Shown: in pieces, positions 11,375 through 23,766 of the stretch
How positions within the stretch are numbered: position 1 is the first letter of the stretch
Layout of the letters: every line of letters starts with the position of its first letter
DNA from: Nematopogon swammerdamellus
Lineage: Eukaryota > Arthropoda > Insecta > Lepidoptera > Adelidae
DNA: 64,000 nucleotides
NCBI GenBank assembly: GCA_946902875.1
Contig: OX336354.1
Span: 7,165,247-7,229,246, forward strand
Direction: 5' to 3'
Position numbers and translations under genes: made by a program
Notes under the pieces: generated by a model
What the model saw: only the letters and a program-made list of their open reading frames with translations
What the model was told of the DNA's origin: nothing
The model's database searches: none

Positions 11375-11722
11375 CAGCATTATCGTTAGCTCAGTGGTGC
11401 GGTCGTTCGACTGGCTGTCAGTACTTGGATGGGTGACCGCTCGACCGTTGGAGGCTGACCGTGGTTCGGATTCCACGTTAAACTGTAGGTCCCTTCCCTT
11501 CTTACCTTACTAGATGGTTGGGTTTATCCCGGCGGGGTCGGTACCAGCGCATTGATCGAAAAGTCGTCGGTAGAAACTGCTATGTAAATAGTTCGTGTTT
11601 TCCGCCGAGTTCAGTGTAGCCGACATAATGAAGGGAAGCACTGACATGGCACCTAGTTTACCCGGGCTGACATCACGGATAGACGGTGATGTAGCCTACC
11701 GTGTCAGTTTCCATAAAAAAAA
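11375..11722 (+). mobile_element. SINE-A, full-length copy with tRNA/5S head
   Basis: The head has gttagctcagtggtg (tRNA A-box-like), cagtacttggatgggtgacc (5S rRNA-like) and gtggttcggattcc (B-box-like). The body has ctaggtcccttccc-type and ggtaccagcgcattgatcg segments, the tail has atcacggat and gtgtcagtttccat, and it ends in an A run. Pol III boxes in the head and a 3' A run define a SINE. The 5S block here is shorter than in the copy at 23767. Confidence 0.8.
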
Positions 11723-12949
11723 TGTATTCTTACAATTTGATGTCTTATTGACAGATTTAAGTGTCGAAAAAACAATACTCATCTGAGAACTTAATGTTGA
11801 TGATTACTTGTATGTGGATAACCGAAAATTTTTACTAAAGTACAGTTCAAACACAAAGAGACTTTTAGTCATAAACATTCGTTGAAATACAACAATTCTG
11901 AAAATTGCCGGAAAACCAAACCGATGATCAGTAATAAGATATTGATATATGTATAGAGAGTACTAGGGCATCATAAACTCGATAAGGTTAGAGAGTTTGC
12001 TACGATCGAGCAGAGCGGTGTCGAGGAAACGTTGCAAATCGTGTTCCGTGACGAACAATTCTAGCTATAGCTACTCACAGACGACAAATATCTCACAGAT
12101 GAACTCAGGGTTGTGTAAACCAGGGAAAACTTCGCCGCTCAAGTTGTCCAAATGTAGTATGGATATCTAGTAGAGATCCTTCGAGAAATAAGTCGATGTG
12201 GAAATCGGTCAAAATAGCAAGAAGTTTAGAACGATTCGGAAATATTAACAATAACTCTTTATAGTTAAAAACTAACTTTAACCTCTAAAGTAGATATCTC
12301 CTTTCCAACATAAAAAGAATAATGAAAACCGCTTGGCGTGGTATAGAATTATTCGCTAAACATATATTTAAAAAAAAAGATTCCGACGAATTGGGAACCT
12401 CCTCCTTTTTTTGAAGTCGGTTAAAAATTATAGTCATGCATGTGTAAAGCATGCAATACTCATAGCAATTTTGCTCTGATTACGAACATAGAATTATTCT
12501 CAGCTTACGAAGTACAGAGCAAAAAAGTGATGTAAAACGTTTACCTATACAACCCTAATCGCCCAAAATCGAACAAACATTAACCGAATTCGCCAAATTT
12601 GCGACAATCGCTACGCTCGGAAAATAAGACGCAATTTCGGTTGCCAAGTCGGCCAAATTGCTAAACATCACTCAATCTGTCAACCCTGGATGAACTATAA
12701 AGAGATGATTGTGATGACGACGTATGGAGAAAACCGCTTGACGGCCGAGAGGACGATGACACCGACAGGTATACTGGACCGGAATCTTGAGCCTCTACTA
12801 TACAAACCTGTTAGCTTACTCTGGAAGATATTGTTTGCTAAGCTCACGAAAGTCCATAGAAGATTTACGTACAATCCGAATAAATCTTGTTTTAAATAAA
12901 GTGGTATACCCATAATAATGGTATACTTGATGGATTATACCTACAGGCT
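11723..12949. other. Gene-free interval with one repeat end
   Basis: No gene is seen. The string gaacctcctcctttttttga followed by gtcggttaaaaat at about 12396-12430 reappears inverted near 24858-24893 and marks the end of another dispersed repeat of unknown class. Confidence 0.4.
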
Positions 12950-13410
12950 ATCCCCGATCCCGATCGACCACATAATATTACCACCACGCGATTGCTTACC
13001 TCATAATAACATAAGTCATACATACCTAACATAACTTATAAATAAACTACAAAAAATGTTATTATAATTTTCTGTATCAGCCGTATAGTTTCACTTTTTT
13101 CAGGATTTTGTATGGCAAGGTGGGATGCCAAGAGCTCTCTTTCGTGCATTATTTTTTTTCGCAAATACTATTCAACGGCTAACGTTTTAGCCTCTTTCGA
13201 AAGCCGAAATCATTTAGTTTATTATACAATTTTTCTGTTTTGAGTTACATACAATTATTGCTCGACAGAGCGCTCTAGTTACCACCACCTTGTCTGCCGC
13301 ACAAAATGCTGAAAAACATGAAACTATAAGACGGGTATGAAAAATCTTTGTAGCTTATATGAGCTAAAAATCGCGTGGTGGTGATATTATGTGATCGATC
13401 TGGGACATCA
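12950..13410. repeat. Foldback element of about 460 bp
   Basis: The outer arms (gatcgaccacataatattac at about 12961 and its inverted match near 13376-13402) and inner arms (tatagtttcacttttttcag at about 13084 and the inverted gctgaaaaacatgaaactata near 13308-13328) pair in nested order. No open frame of note, so probably a MITE. Confidence 0.6.
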
Positions 13411-15476
13411 TGTATATTATTATCATTGTTATTGTTGATTGATAAATTATACCCTAAAATTGGCTTTGTCATGATGACTTCGTTTATACGATTTCGTACA
13501 GTCAACAAATTTTTAACAATAATTTGAATCATAATGCTTTCAGGAATCATGCTCGGGACTTATCTTTTAATCCGACCTTAACGGTTAAGATCTATCCATA
13601 TACACTTGTGGATAAGATTCATAAAATATTTCTTCATTTCTTACATGAAGTGTGAAAAGAGTTAAGTATTTGAAAGTACTGCAGCAGTTTCGCGACGCGA
13701 CGCGTGCGGTGTGCCACACGAGACGACACGGTCGACATAGCAGACGTTATAATATAACGGTTAGGAATTCTAGCCAATCACGCGAAGTATTGGTGACAGA
13801 ACACATACTCGATCGAACTCAAACCACAAAGCGAGACCCAGATTGCTTTTCATTCATTAGTTTAAGTTTGTCGTCTGCTGGAATAGAGACCACGTTCTAC
13901 CAAACAGATAGTTCTCACTTCAAAACACACCAAAGAAATCGGTTGAGCGTTTTTGAGAAACAATGGTACAGCCATACTTATACACGAACACAAACACACA
14001 CAACGCCTTAGGTTAAACGTATATACCGTCTCCGTTGTGGTTCCGTCGTGGGTAATTAATAAAATACAGTTTCAACGACCACCCCCCTTGACTCCGCTCA
14101 CAACCCCCTGATCGCTAATGGTGAAGACCCGTCTAGCTCGGTCTATCAATATGAAAAAGACGAGAACAGGTGTTCTGTAGAGCGCGCTCCAAGCGCTACC
14201 CTAGGTCGGTGAACTGAAAAGCAGCTAAAATGCGACTAACCAAAAGCAGTACTGTTACTCGTACATCAATTTTATCTTCGCGAGACTGGGCAGTGGGCAT
14301 CAGAAGTAGGAATGACTCTTGTCTTGACACTAGGTAAAAAATTGCTTGTGCCAAATTGTTTACCGAGTAACAAAATAATGAGATTCTATCTAGTTTTTTG
14401 TGTATTTTTTATCTTTCGCGATCTGTTGGAGAAGCCACATCGCGGATGTTTATAAAACGTTTGGGTTTTTAGTAAATAGATGGTAGGTAAGTACATAAAT
14501 ATTATATGCAATATGTATTTATACATAGATGACCGTACTATTGCAACTAGAAATGGTTTTATATATGTAGGTATGTAATACAGTTTAAACCTTGGGTTTA
14601 AACACAGACAGGCAAGCAAAGGACAATATGCTAAATCACATGTACAAATCCTTCCAACTTTAGTCATGATGCCACATCAAGACACAATCTTCACTTTGAT
14701 TCCATTACAGCACGAAAAAACACGCTCCGCATTTCTTGCATTTCCCCTTCATTTTGCAGGCCGGTAGTCATTTCTCAAAAACCATCCAAGGCCATCCCTT
14801 CGATGGTTTTTGAGAAAATTGCGACCGGCCTCTCGAGAAGCTCTCGAAGGTCACCTCACTGCCACCATGCTGCGACTACAAACCACCCCCTACACTTACA
14901 ATTGAAGATTTCATGTAGCATCTACAATGGCACATTTTCAGGTATTTGATACAGAAATGGTGGTTCTATAACACTTCTTCGGTTTTCTAACTACGAAATT
15001 AGTTGAGATGATTCTATCAACAAACACTAGGTAGTCTGATTCTTTCATTAACTCCAAAGTTCATTCCACTTATAAAGTACATATTTAATCCAGACAATTA
15101 ATTCAGTTACTGAACCTGAAATCTCAAACATCTTAAAACCATACAAATACCCTAAAGACAGTGAGCCCTCAGTGTGCAAATACAGTTTAGCAAATATCAG
15201 ACCGGTGGTATCAGTTACTCTAGAATATTCTGGTCGAGCGTGGAGGAAAGGGTGGAGCGTTCGCTAAGCGGATTATAGCATTTTCACCCCCTAATCGGGT
15301 TGGAGGCACTCGGGTGATTGGGCGAGGGGAGGGTGTAACGGAGCCATACGAGTCGTAAGTAGGTATTAATGTGGAATTAACTTTGGCGAGACAGGTTGTT
15401 TCTAACCTAAGTTTATCCGTTACGAACTTACGAAGTTCTATTTTTGAATATTTCTAGCCTGACCTTCGTTGTTTCT
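13411..15476. other. Gene-free interval with one hairpin
   Basis: No gene supported. A 72 bp hairpin at 14759-14830 has arms of about 28 bp (tttctcaaaaaccatc against gatggtttttgagaaa, ending in ggccggt and accggcc). Confidence 0.4.
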
Positions 15477-15626
15477 TATGCCCACTTGCACCAACACGAG
15501 TTTAGAATTAAATAGCGAGTTATGGATTTAAACGCGGTTCAAACGCGGTTCCCACATACAACGGGTGCTAGTTTAACGAGTTAAACTGGTTTATAGTTAA
15601 ATTCGTGTTGGTGCAAGTGGGCCTTA
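15477..15626. repeat. Foldback MITE, terminal gcccacttgcaccaacac
   Basis: The left end tgcccacttgcaccaacacg is inverted at the right end as cgtgttggtgcaagtgggcc, giving arms of about 28 bp in a 150 bp element, with a direct acgcggttc duplication between them. Confidence 0.7.
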
Positions 15627-17821
15627 GTCCTTCTGTTATTTATTATTCGTGGTTTTCCTAGTACTTTTTGGTAATTTACTCGCTTCGAGTAAGCACAGTT
15701 GAATTTTGTATTTTCGTGGTTGCCTCACTGGGTTACCTGCCGTAGATTAGTCGGTAGTACAGGTGTATATTCGATAGTAATATAAATATTGCAAGGTCAA
15801 ATGTGTTGGTCATTTGTCTATTATCTGTTGTTACTATATCTTACAAAGGAATAATGGTTCGTAAGAATTATTACGTGAATGATTTTGACCTGTCCAACTA
15901 TAAAGTATTCTCAGACGTCTCTCTGTCTTGCGAATAACGAGATAAAAAATATCTCGTCGATAAAAAAAAAACAAACAAACCTGATCATCATCGACCTAGA
16001 GTTTCGTGCTAATGTTTGCAGCATTTGCGATTTTAGCAAGATTTCCAAACGATTTAGAAGACTCGCTTTGGGTTTCCGTTATACGTGTTACATAAGAAAT
16101 TAAGGCTATTCTATCTACACTCATACATATAGTAGTAGCGAGTGACTATGTGCGAGTGAGTGTATGTGTTGCGTTGCGTACTCTGTAATTACATATGTTG
16201 CTATGTGAATAACGGTCAAGCAGAAACACTATTACATATTAATAGAATTTACTTCCACCAAACTTTTCCCATTGCCTTTCAAGTCTAGCCATAGAAAATA
16301 CGAAATAATGGAGAAAGATAAAAGTAGAGTATCGACATAATTTTTCTGTAAGTAGGTCAACATGACTGACACCCTATTTTCCACTTAGATAACCTAAAGT
16401 GGAGTTTTCCACCTCCACTAAATAGGGTACTGTGTGGGGTCGGTACATAATAAGAATAGTCCCACTGCATATCTCCCTCGGAAAAGGCGACTAAGGGATA
16501 AGGACAAGATGCCAAGCATAAGGGCGACAGGATAGCCACTTCTCACCTTGGCGAGGTCTTTCCATCGAGTCGTGCAGCAGGTAGGCCTTCGTGCTTGATA
16601 CTCGTAGTTATCTTGTCCGAATACTTTGCTAAACGTGGTGGTCGGTGTTGTGCTGTAATTTACCAGAGTATTTGGACCACAACACCGATTACTCTGCTTA
16701 CCCCGATTGTCGGGATACGGCGTGTGGTGTGTATGTATGTACTAGTAGGTATATCGATCTTAAACTCGTAAATAAAATCAAATCGTTAAAATCCTTTTTT
16801 ACTGTCCATATAACATATAAAATCTACTTCTTTATTCACGGCGTAGTACCTATAAGCGCAGCGGTTCATTTTGTTCATAAAAAACATTTTGTAGTGTCCA
16901 ATGATATTGGTACCTATCGCCAGAAAGAGCTTAACTTGTCATTATGTGGCTATAAGCTCCAGACTGGCTTGGCTCGTTGCCTAGACGTCTCGTCGTCGCG
17001 TCGTCGCCCAATATTGGAATTCGGAACATTCGCAAATTATGTGCGATCCCCCTCCAGCTAGGCCTCGAGCTAGGCTGTCTAGCGGAGACTGCTATTATGC
17101 TCATACGATCTACCACTTCAAGGTTTTATGTGTTCCTGGTACTTTATATGCATGAGATCTGGATTACAATGAAGTATCCTTGGCAAGGATCTTCATCATA
17201 TATTTACTTTTATAGCAATTCAAGAGCTCGCAAGATTAGCGATAATCGCGGCTAGGAATTCCAAAAGAAACTATTTGTTAGCAATTAGCTGGTAGGTTGG
17301 TATAGTATTGACTGACATGCACCGCCCGATTCCACCTAAAAATTGTGTGTAAGTAAGTACGCTTATATACATTGATTGAATGTATGTACAAGCAGAGCCG
17401 GCCGGAAGATGCTAGCGGGGGGTCACGGGGATTTTGTCCCGCCAACCCCCTGCTGCTAGCCTCGTGACGTTCGGCGACGCGTGGAGGAGCATTGGGTTTC
17501 AAAATTAGAACATCGTGTTATTCTGTTCACAGTTCATGGAATAGTTTTCCGGTGAGTATATTCCGTAGCTGATAAATCCTGGATAATTTAAAAAAGAGAA
17601 AAAGAGAGGTAAATTTAGTTCGCTTCATATGAATCTACTCGTAGCTGGATTTGGTACTTTGCTATAAGTGGTTTCACAAAGAGTGGTGTTATTTCCTGTG
17701 TTTGGTCTGTCCGGCGGAATGATGGTCTTTATTTACCCGAATGGACTATTGGGCATTGGGCATAACCACCACGTCGTCAGTTCTTTATAAAATATCTTTA
17801 TAAATATAGACATCTATATCT
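15627..17821. other. Gene-free interval of mixed repeats
   Basis: No gene supported. A repeat near 16367-16530 (motifs actgtgtggggtcggtac and ggcgactaagggata) reappears inverted near 56685-56760. A hairpin-prone GC-rich stretch occurs near 17408-17465 (gctagcggggggtcac against ccccctgctgctagc). Confidence 0.4.
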
Positions 17822-18180
17822 GGACATTTATTATTATTATTCATATTTGTTAATGAACTAGCAGCTTAATATGCTGATGGGTTCATGTCTATGATGATCA
17901 CTGGTGTTGCTATTTGTTATATTTCTTCGCTTTTTAAGTACTTGTCAAGCCTATTTTTGAATGTGTTTATTGAGGATGCTTCAATAACTTCCTCGGGCAG
18001 TTTATTCCAGCTGTTTACGATTCTGTTAGTCAGGAAGTGTTTTCTTGCTTCGGTTGAGAAGCTTGTTACATTGAGTTTCAAGCTGTGACCTCTTAGGTGA
18101 GTGTTTGAGTTTAACACAAACATGCTTTCTAGCTCTGGGCAGTCATAGTGCCGCTTCAGTATTTTGTATGTCTCTATAAT
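17822..18180 (-). pseudogene. CR1-like LINE, 3' end only
   Basis: The minus strand from 18123 to 17917 reads 68 residues including NSWNKLPEEVIEASSINTF and KNRLDKYL, the conserved C-terminus of CR1-group reverse transcriptases. The rest of the protein is absent. The element end carries an ATT microsatellite (17829-17841 plus-strand reading) as its 3' tail. It is a heavily 5'-truncated insertion. Confidence 0.75.
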
Positions 18181-18553
18181 ATATATATTATATATATTTA
18201 CCTTCAGAAATCAAATATTAGAAGTCACACCCAACTCTACCGTGATTCAGCTAAGTTGAAGAGAGCCCCCAATAGGGTTGTATTTGGTCACTAATGACGA
18301 CATAAGCCCTTGAAACACCCAGTCAACAAAGTAATTTATCTTCAGTTCCGTCCGAGAAGACTGCGTCGATACTGTGCGTGCGACCCTGAAAGCCTACGGA
18401 ATTTACCTCGACCATTAGTGAAAATATTAATACGCGTCTGTCTCTGTCGGTCATACAATTAATGAACAAAATATTGTAAATGGTTGAACGGACGATAACA
18501 TTGTATTGTACTTTGGTACTAATAATAAATAGATTGATAAAGAAGGCTTGTTA

Positions 18554-19028
18554 TACAGGATGTTCGGCACATCGACCGACAACATTTTTTTGTAGGTAAG
18601 TGGGGTCATTTGCAACGGTTTGAGTTTTGACCCATGATACCTTTTGTGAGATGTCACGTGGTACCGAGATACTATTTTTTTTCTTTATTTTTGAAAATTA
18701 ACAAAATCCCAGCTTTAAACCCTTGTAACTTTTTTTGTTTATGATTGTATCAGCACGAAATATTAACTTAATCAAATAATATTTTTTCTAGATCAAGGAT
18801 ACATCGTAAAATTCAATACATTTTATTTCGTGCTGATACAATCATAAACAAAAAAGTTACAAGGGTTTAAAGCTGGGATTTTGGTAGTTTTCAAAAATAA
18901 AGAAAAAAAATCGTATCTCGATACCACGTGACATCTGACAAAAGATATTATGGGTCAAACAAAACGTTGCAAATGACCCCGCTTACCTACACAAAAAATT
19001 TGTCGGTCGATGTGCCGAACACTCTGTA
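18554..19028. mobile_element. Near-perfect foldback MITE, full copy
   Basis: The whole 475 bp folds on itself. TACAGGATGTTCGGCACATC at the left mirrors GATGTGCCGAACACTCTGTA at the right. Pairing continues inward through ccacgtgacatc, cccagctttaaacccttgtaac and tgattgtatcagcacgaaat to a loop near 18765-18820. The flanks suggest a TA target duplication, as for Tc1/mariner-derived elements. A half copy lies at 62705-62973. Confidence 0.85.
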
Positions 19029-19658
19029 CAGGAGGAACAACCGTTCTACACTATTTAGTTCGGTGGGAGACGAACTACATTATACAATTACAAAGTAAGT
19101 ACGATTCTACGGGTGGACAGTGCCACTTATTATTATCTATTGAACTTGGTGTCTAATTAAAAGAGGAAAAAAAATTTGTGATGAACATACAGTGTGCCCT
19201 GAAACATCTGGAAACCCATAAAAATGTTAATCCTCCCACATAAACATGAGGAAATTGTACTTCATAATTTCAAAGCCACTTGAGGCTACAAAATAACTCA
19301 ATGGTCAAGGGAAGCCCTTCAACGACTGTAGGTCAAGCGAGCCGTTCATATTCTTTATCTAATCACATAGTAAATATTCCATTAAAATTATATTCCACTA
19401 AACATGTTATGTGGAAGCTTTATGTAAAAGTGACGAGACGACAAAGATATGGAGTACGAAAACGCTACAAGCGCACTCGCTGACTCGCACTTCGCTGGGT
19501 CAGTAAACTACCCGCTATCTTGTTCACGGGTCAGTTGACATTATTTCAAGATGGCGGCTTATGGGCGTAGTAGTTAACGCATGAGCGAGAACTTGCGCGT
19601 GCAGCCATGCACGTGCACGTGCGGTACCTACATTATTTTTTTCATGTATACTATAATA
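19029..19658. other. Gene-free interval
   Basis: No exon or RNA gene supported. Confidence 0.35.
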
Positions 19659-19666
19659 CTGCAATG

Positions 19667-20005
19667 CAACGGTTCCTAAAATAAGTTCCACGGAACCCTG
19701 GGGTTCCTTGGAAGGGTCACAGGGGTTCCGAAAGTTATGGCGTATTTTCGTAGAGTACAAGAGTAGTAAAACTGAAAAAAATAATCATTCTTCATATTAA
19801 ATACGTGCAGTAAAGATTTTAAATTCAAAAAAGGTATTATAGTCTTTCTTTTCAAGTGGAACATTACAACATGCAAACAATAAGGTTTCAGGCGTCTTAA
19901 AAATAAAATTATTGTCAATTTACTCTTTTATTGTCGAGATGGAGTTCCGCCAAAAATAATTGGATCAATTAGGGTTTCGTAGCCAAACAAAATTGGGAAC
20001 CGCTG
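19667..20005. mobile_element. Non-autonomous hAT element, 339 bp, 8 bp target duplication
   Basis: It begins CAACGGTTCC and ends GGGAACCGCTG, an imperfect terminal inverted repeat of hAT type. It is flanked by ctgcaatg (19659-19666) and ctgtaatg (20006-20013), eight bases matching at seven. An 8 bp duplication with CAGCGGTTCC-like ends is typical of hAT elements. No transposase is encoded. Confidence 0.7.
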
Positions 20006-20013
20006 CTGTAATG

Positions 20014-21139
20014 TACACTTTTCGCCAGGCATCCCATTCCGATTTTCAATTCGGCAAAAAGCGTCGAACGAGGTAAAGGATACACAGTTGACCTAGGTAG
20101 CTATTAACTTCAAACAGATAACTTTTTATATAAAGAGCTGGCACGAGTGGCTGTGTCCAAAAGTCCGTCGGAAGATCAGACACAGCCAATAACAAGTTTG
20201 TGAATCCAAGCTTGGATAGGCGCCACGCTAGCTATAAAGGCGGACAAAAAGGTCGTCGTCTAAATTATTGGCACGCCTTTTGGAGTCCCCCAGGTTATAA
20301 AGGGTGAGAACCACAGAGCAATCGAATAGCGCGCGCCTCTCGGGCCACTGCTAGGCTATTTCACTGCTCTGTGGTGAGTGAGAGAGAACACACTCTATAG
20401 AATATGGAAGACCATTCCATATTTTCTCCGTAGGACCTACATCGTGGTAGGACTAAGGAACAATTTTTGTCTGACACAAGAAAGTTGGCTGCCCACTTGC
20501 CCAGTGCCCTGTCAGCGATTATATCGGAATGCCTAACTAACTCAAACTCCGATTACTTTGGTCGCAAAACGAAAAAGTTGCAGATTAACTTTCAAAACTC
20601 GCAGTAAGTTGCCATAACACGGCAATGTAGGTCAATGTGACAATGACAACATTCGCATTCACATGTGGATGGATGCTATAACAGTCACCACATACGTAAC
20701 TTTTAGTCAGGCCAGTAGACCAAACTGACATCTTTAACTAGGCTTTCGGTTTATTATTTAATGGCAAAAACCGACGTTAGACATATGCATTTGGTAATTA
20801 AAATAAGGAATTAGAAATAAAAAGTTATTACTAAGTACTTACGTGATTTTGGCACTAAACATGTTCGCTCGTAAATCCGCAACCACCACCCACACACAAC
20901 CGAGACTTCGAGACTCATCATAGCTCAGACACAACCCTTTTCCTGTCTTTTCAAATATTTCAATATTGGCTTCAGAATGTCCTGTAATCGGTCGATTAAT
21001 TTCATCTCCTGCCTCATTCCTGAGCGCGTGTTTCCCCTCCTGGCAAATAACCGCACCCTCTGGCTTCTTCAGCCTAGCCGTTGTGGGGCTTGTGGGGCAA
21101 CTCCTGGCTGGAGGGCGCTATAGCACGTAGTTTCAAATT
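20014..21139. other. Gene-free interval with dispersed-repeat copy and small hairpin
   Basis: The 20150-20275 segment is the inverted relative of the repeat near 1415-1545. A hairpin occurs at about 20311-20372 (accacagagca against tgctctgtggt). No gene supported. Confidence 0.4.
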
Positions 21140-21620
21140 TTAAGGCGGAAATACGACTCAAACCGTGCTACTCGAGCACTGATGATTGAAACACGAACCG
21201 TATGCCGATGTAAATAGGTGCGAGATTCATTCTACTCGTGCGGTGGCTGATACGTCGCGCCGACGATGAACGTTTGCGCGAAAATCACTATATATTAAAT
21301 TTCACGTGTTGGAAAGATGAAAAAAAAATATTTATTTCGCTACGATTGTAGGGAAAAATATTATCTATATTTCTATGAGGGTCTTGTATTGAAACAATTT
21401 ATGCTTCTCAAGATAATTTAACTTCAACGTAAAATTTTCGTACTTTTCGTTATTTTTTGGAGATTTAACACCTTTTCAAAGTAGTAAAATATAATTTTTT
21501 TCGCTATGTTTTTTAATTAATGATCATTACATAACATATATTTTTTACAGATTTTTTATCTTTACCAATAGCTCAATAATTTTGTTTAAAGTTGACCTTT
21601 TGAGTCTTATTTCCGCCTTA
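21140..21620. repeat. Inverted-repeat element with TTAA ends
   Basis: The ends ttaaggcggaaatacgactc and gagtcttatttccgccttaa are inverted copies about 480 bp apart enclosing AT-rich noncoding DNA. TTAA at both outer ends would fit a piggyBac-type target, but the relationship is not shown. Confidence 0.55.
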
Positions 21621-22109
21621 AGTACATATTTTATTGCACATCTTTTAAAATTTCTAGCGATCTAATATTAAGTTGTTTAAAAAATGATTTTTTTTTACAT
21701 ATAATAATTTCATGGAAATTTTTAAATGGCGGACGATATACGTAAAGTTTGTCCTATTATAGTTCTTGGTGGGAGGACTGACGGGATCCGATGCTATTGT
21801 CCTATTATAGAAATCAAATAATATTATAACCAAAACCCATTGGTACTAATCAGTGTGTAACGTTCAAAAACCAAAAATAAACCTAGCAAAAGTGTCACCC
21901 ACACGGTGCAAAGTCCATCCGGTTGTCCCCACTAGTCTCACATCTTGCCGTCACTCACAAATTGATCACGTAAAATCCAAAGGTCAAATGCCTGTGTTTA
22001 TTTATACACAACATAACTAACTGTGCCCGTGACTCCGCTCGCGGTAATGTCGGTTTTATAGCAAATCGGATTTAAACACAAACATAATTTTTATAAACTT
22101 TCGCTTCTG

Positions 22110-22545
22110 TATAGCATTTACCCGCCGTCGCTTTAGATTCTGAGGTCGAAGGTCGAGTCGAGCTGCGTTCACGTAAACTGTATTGAGACCGAAGGCCGAG
22201 CTGCGTTTTGGTAGCCGATATACGTTCTCGGAGACATCAAGGCACAAAGGGCGAGACCGAAGGTCGAGCTGCGTTCAGGTTAACGATATATTCCCTCGAA
22301 CATAGTCACCAAGGGAGAGGCCGAAGGCCTAGCTATGTTCATGTAAACTATAGGTATGCTATTTTGAAGTAAATAAGCCACTCAGGGCGAGGCCAAAGGC
22401 CGAGCTGCGTTCAGCTAAATGATATTATACTGTCTGGAAGAAAGTAAATTACGTTCAAGTAGACGAAATACTTACATACTTACTCGAAGAAAATCAAGTC
22501 ACTAAGGGCGAGGCGGGAGAACGAGCTGCGTTCAGGTACGTATCA
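22110..22545. repeat. Degenerate tandem array, unit ending gccgagctgcgttcag
   Basis: Six diverged copies of a core like gggcgaggccgaaggccgag followed by ctgcgttcagg occur at about 22140, 22190, 22250, 22315, 22388 and 22508, separated by 40-120 bp of variable AT-rich sequence. Period and sequence are both decayed. Confidence 0.6.
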
Positions 22546-23766
22546 TACATAACATAATAGATCATAATTCAGATACCTACATACCTATCAGATTGGTCGA
22601 ATTATCTCCGACTACGTTCAATTCCGTCACCACTGCTCAGTTTATATGAATAATGGCGTGTGGCCTATAACCTGGCGGAGATATGTCGCATTACATAGGT
22701 AAAAGCTGCAAGTGAATAGGTTAAGCCGTTCTTGAGTTATTTAAGCAAACATACGTACATACACACAGACGGCAGACGTTGAATGTTATATGATGGAAAG
22801 AACTAAATTGGACAAGTATCGTTTATTTCAATCAGAATTTTATGTGGAGCGAACAATTTGTTAGAATACCCAATATTCTGAAACTAAGGCTTCCTGTTAA
22901 AAATTCACCAATCTCTCTTTCATTCAAAATCTCGCTTTTATGGATTTTTCCTTCTAGAAAATGTAACTAAGTAAGATACTTAGTTCCAGCCAGATGGAGA
23001 TACTAAGTCCAAAGTAAACTGCGTTGAGTTATTTCAGCAGGTTTAAAGGTGATATATGATAAGATAATTTTGTAAACCACGAAACGGGTATTAATTAAGC
23101 TGAGTTCCTATATAGGTACGTAGGGTACCTATAGATCACCAAAATTTCTGGTAACTCTGGCAATCAAATCTGTTAATATTTTTATGATCGAAGAATCTGT
23201 TCCATTCAGTAAAGGCCGGTTACGGATACCATAAGATGGTTGCGATGTGGTTCGATGGATCTCTGGTTCCATGGATCTCGCTAATACGCCCACTCACCAA
23301 TAAAAATAAGTTGTGTGGTCACCGGTCACAAAGCTACAAGGTGTCAATTGCGCCTCGCTATCGTAAAGTCTTACACAGCTTAGACACCGAAATTGCTCCA
23401 CCAGTCTTCATTCGCATTCTATTTCCATTAATGGCCCGTCTATTATTGAAACCACGTGCAAATACGTTTATAGCGCCATTGGCGTCGCTCGACCGACTCG
23501 CTCGCCTTCGTTCGACATTTGTGTACACTTTTCACCAAAGAACTCAAGAATAGAATTGATATTGTCTTACTTAGCATACAATTGATGTTTCGTACGATAA
23601 ATAATCTATCTAGGTATAAGGTGCTCACAATTTGCGTGCGGTGGCCACGGCGGCAGCGGCGCGTTGATAAAGTAATCGGGCATAAGTAGTATGACACCTA
23701 TATGACGTATATTTTGTACTAGTCTTCGTTCACTATTTACCCAACGCGTTTTAATTAATTTTACGT
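22546..23766. other. Gene-free interval
   Basis: No gene supported. A repeat tail with acatacgtacatacacac occurs near 22749-22766. Confidence 0.35.
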
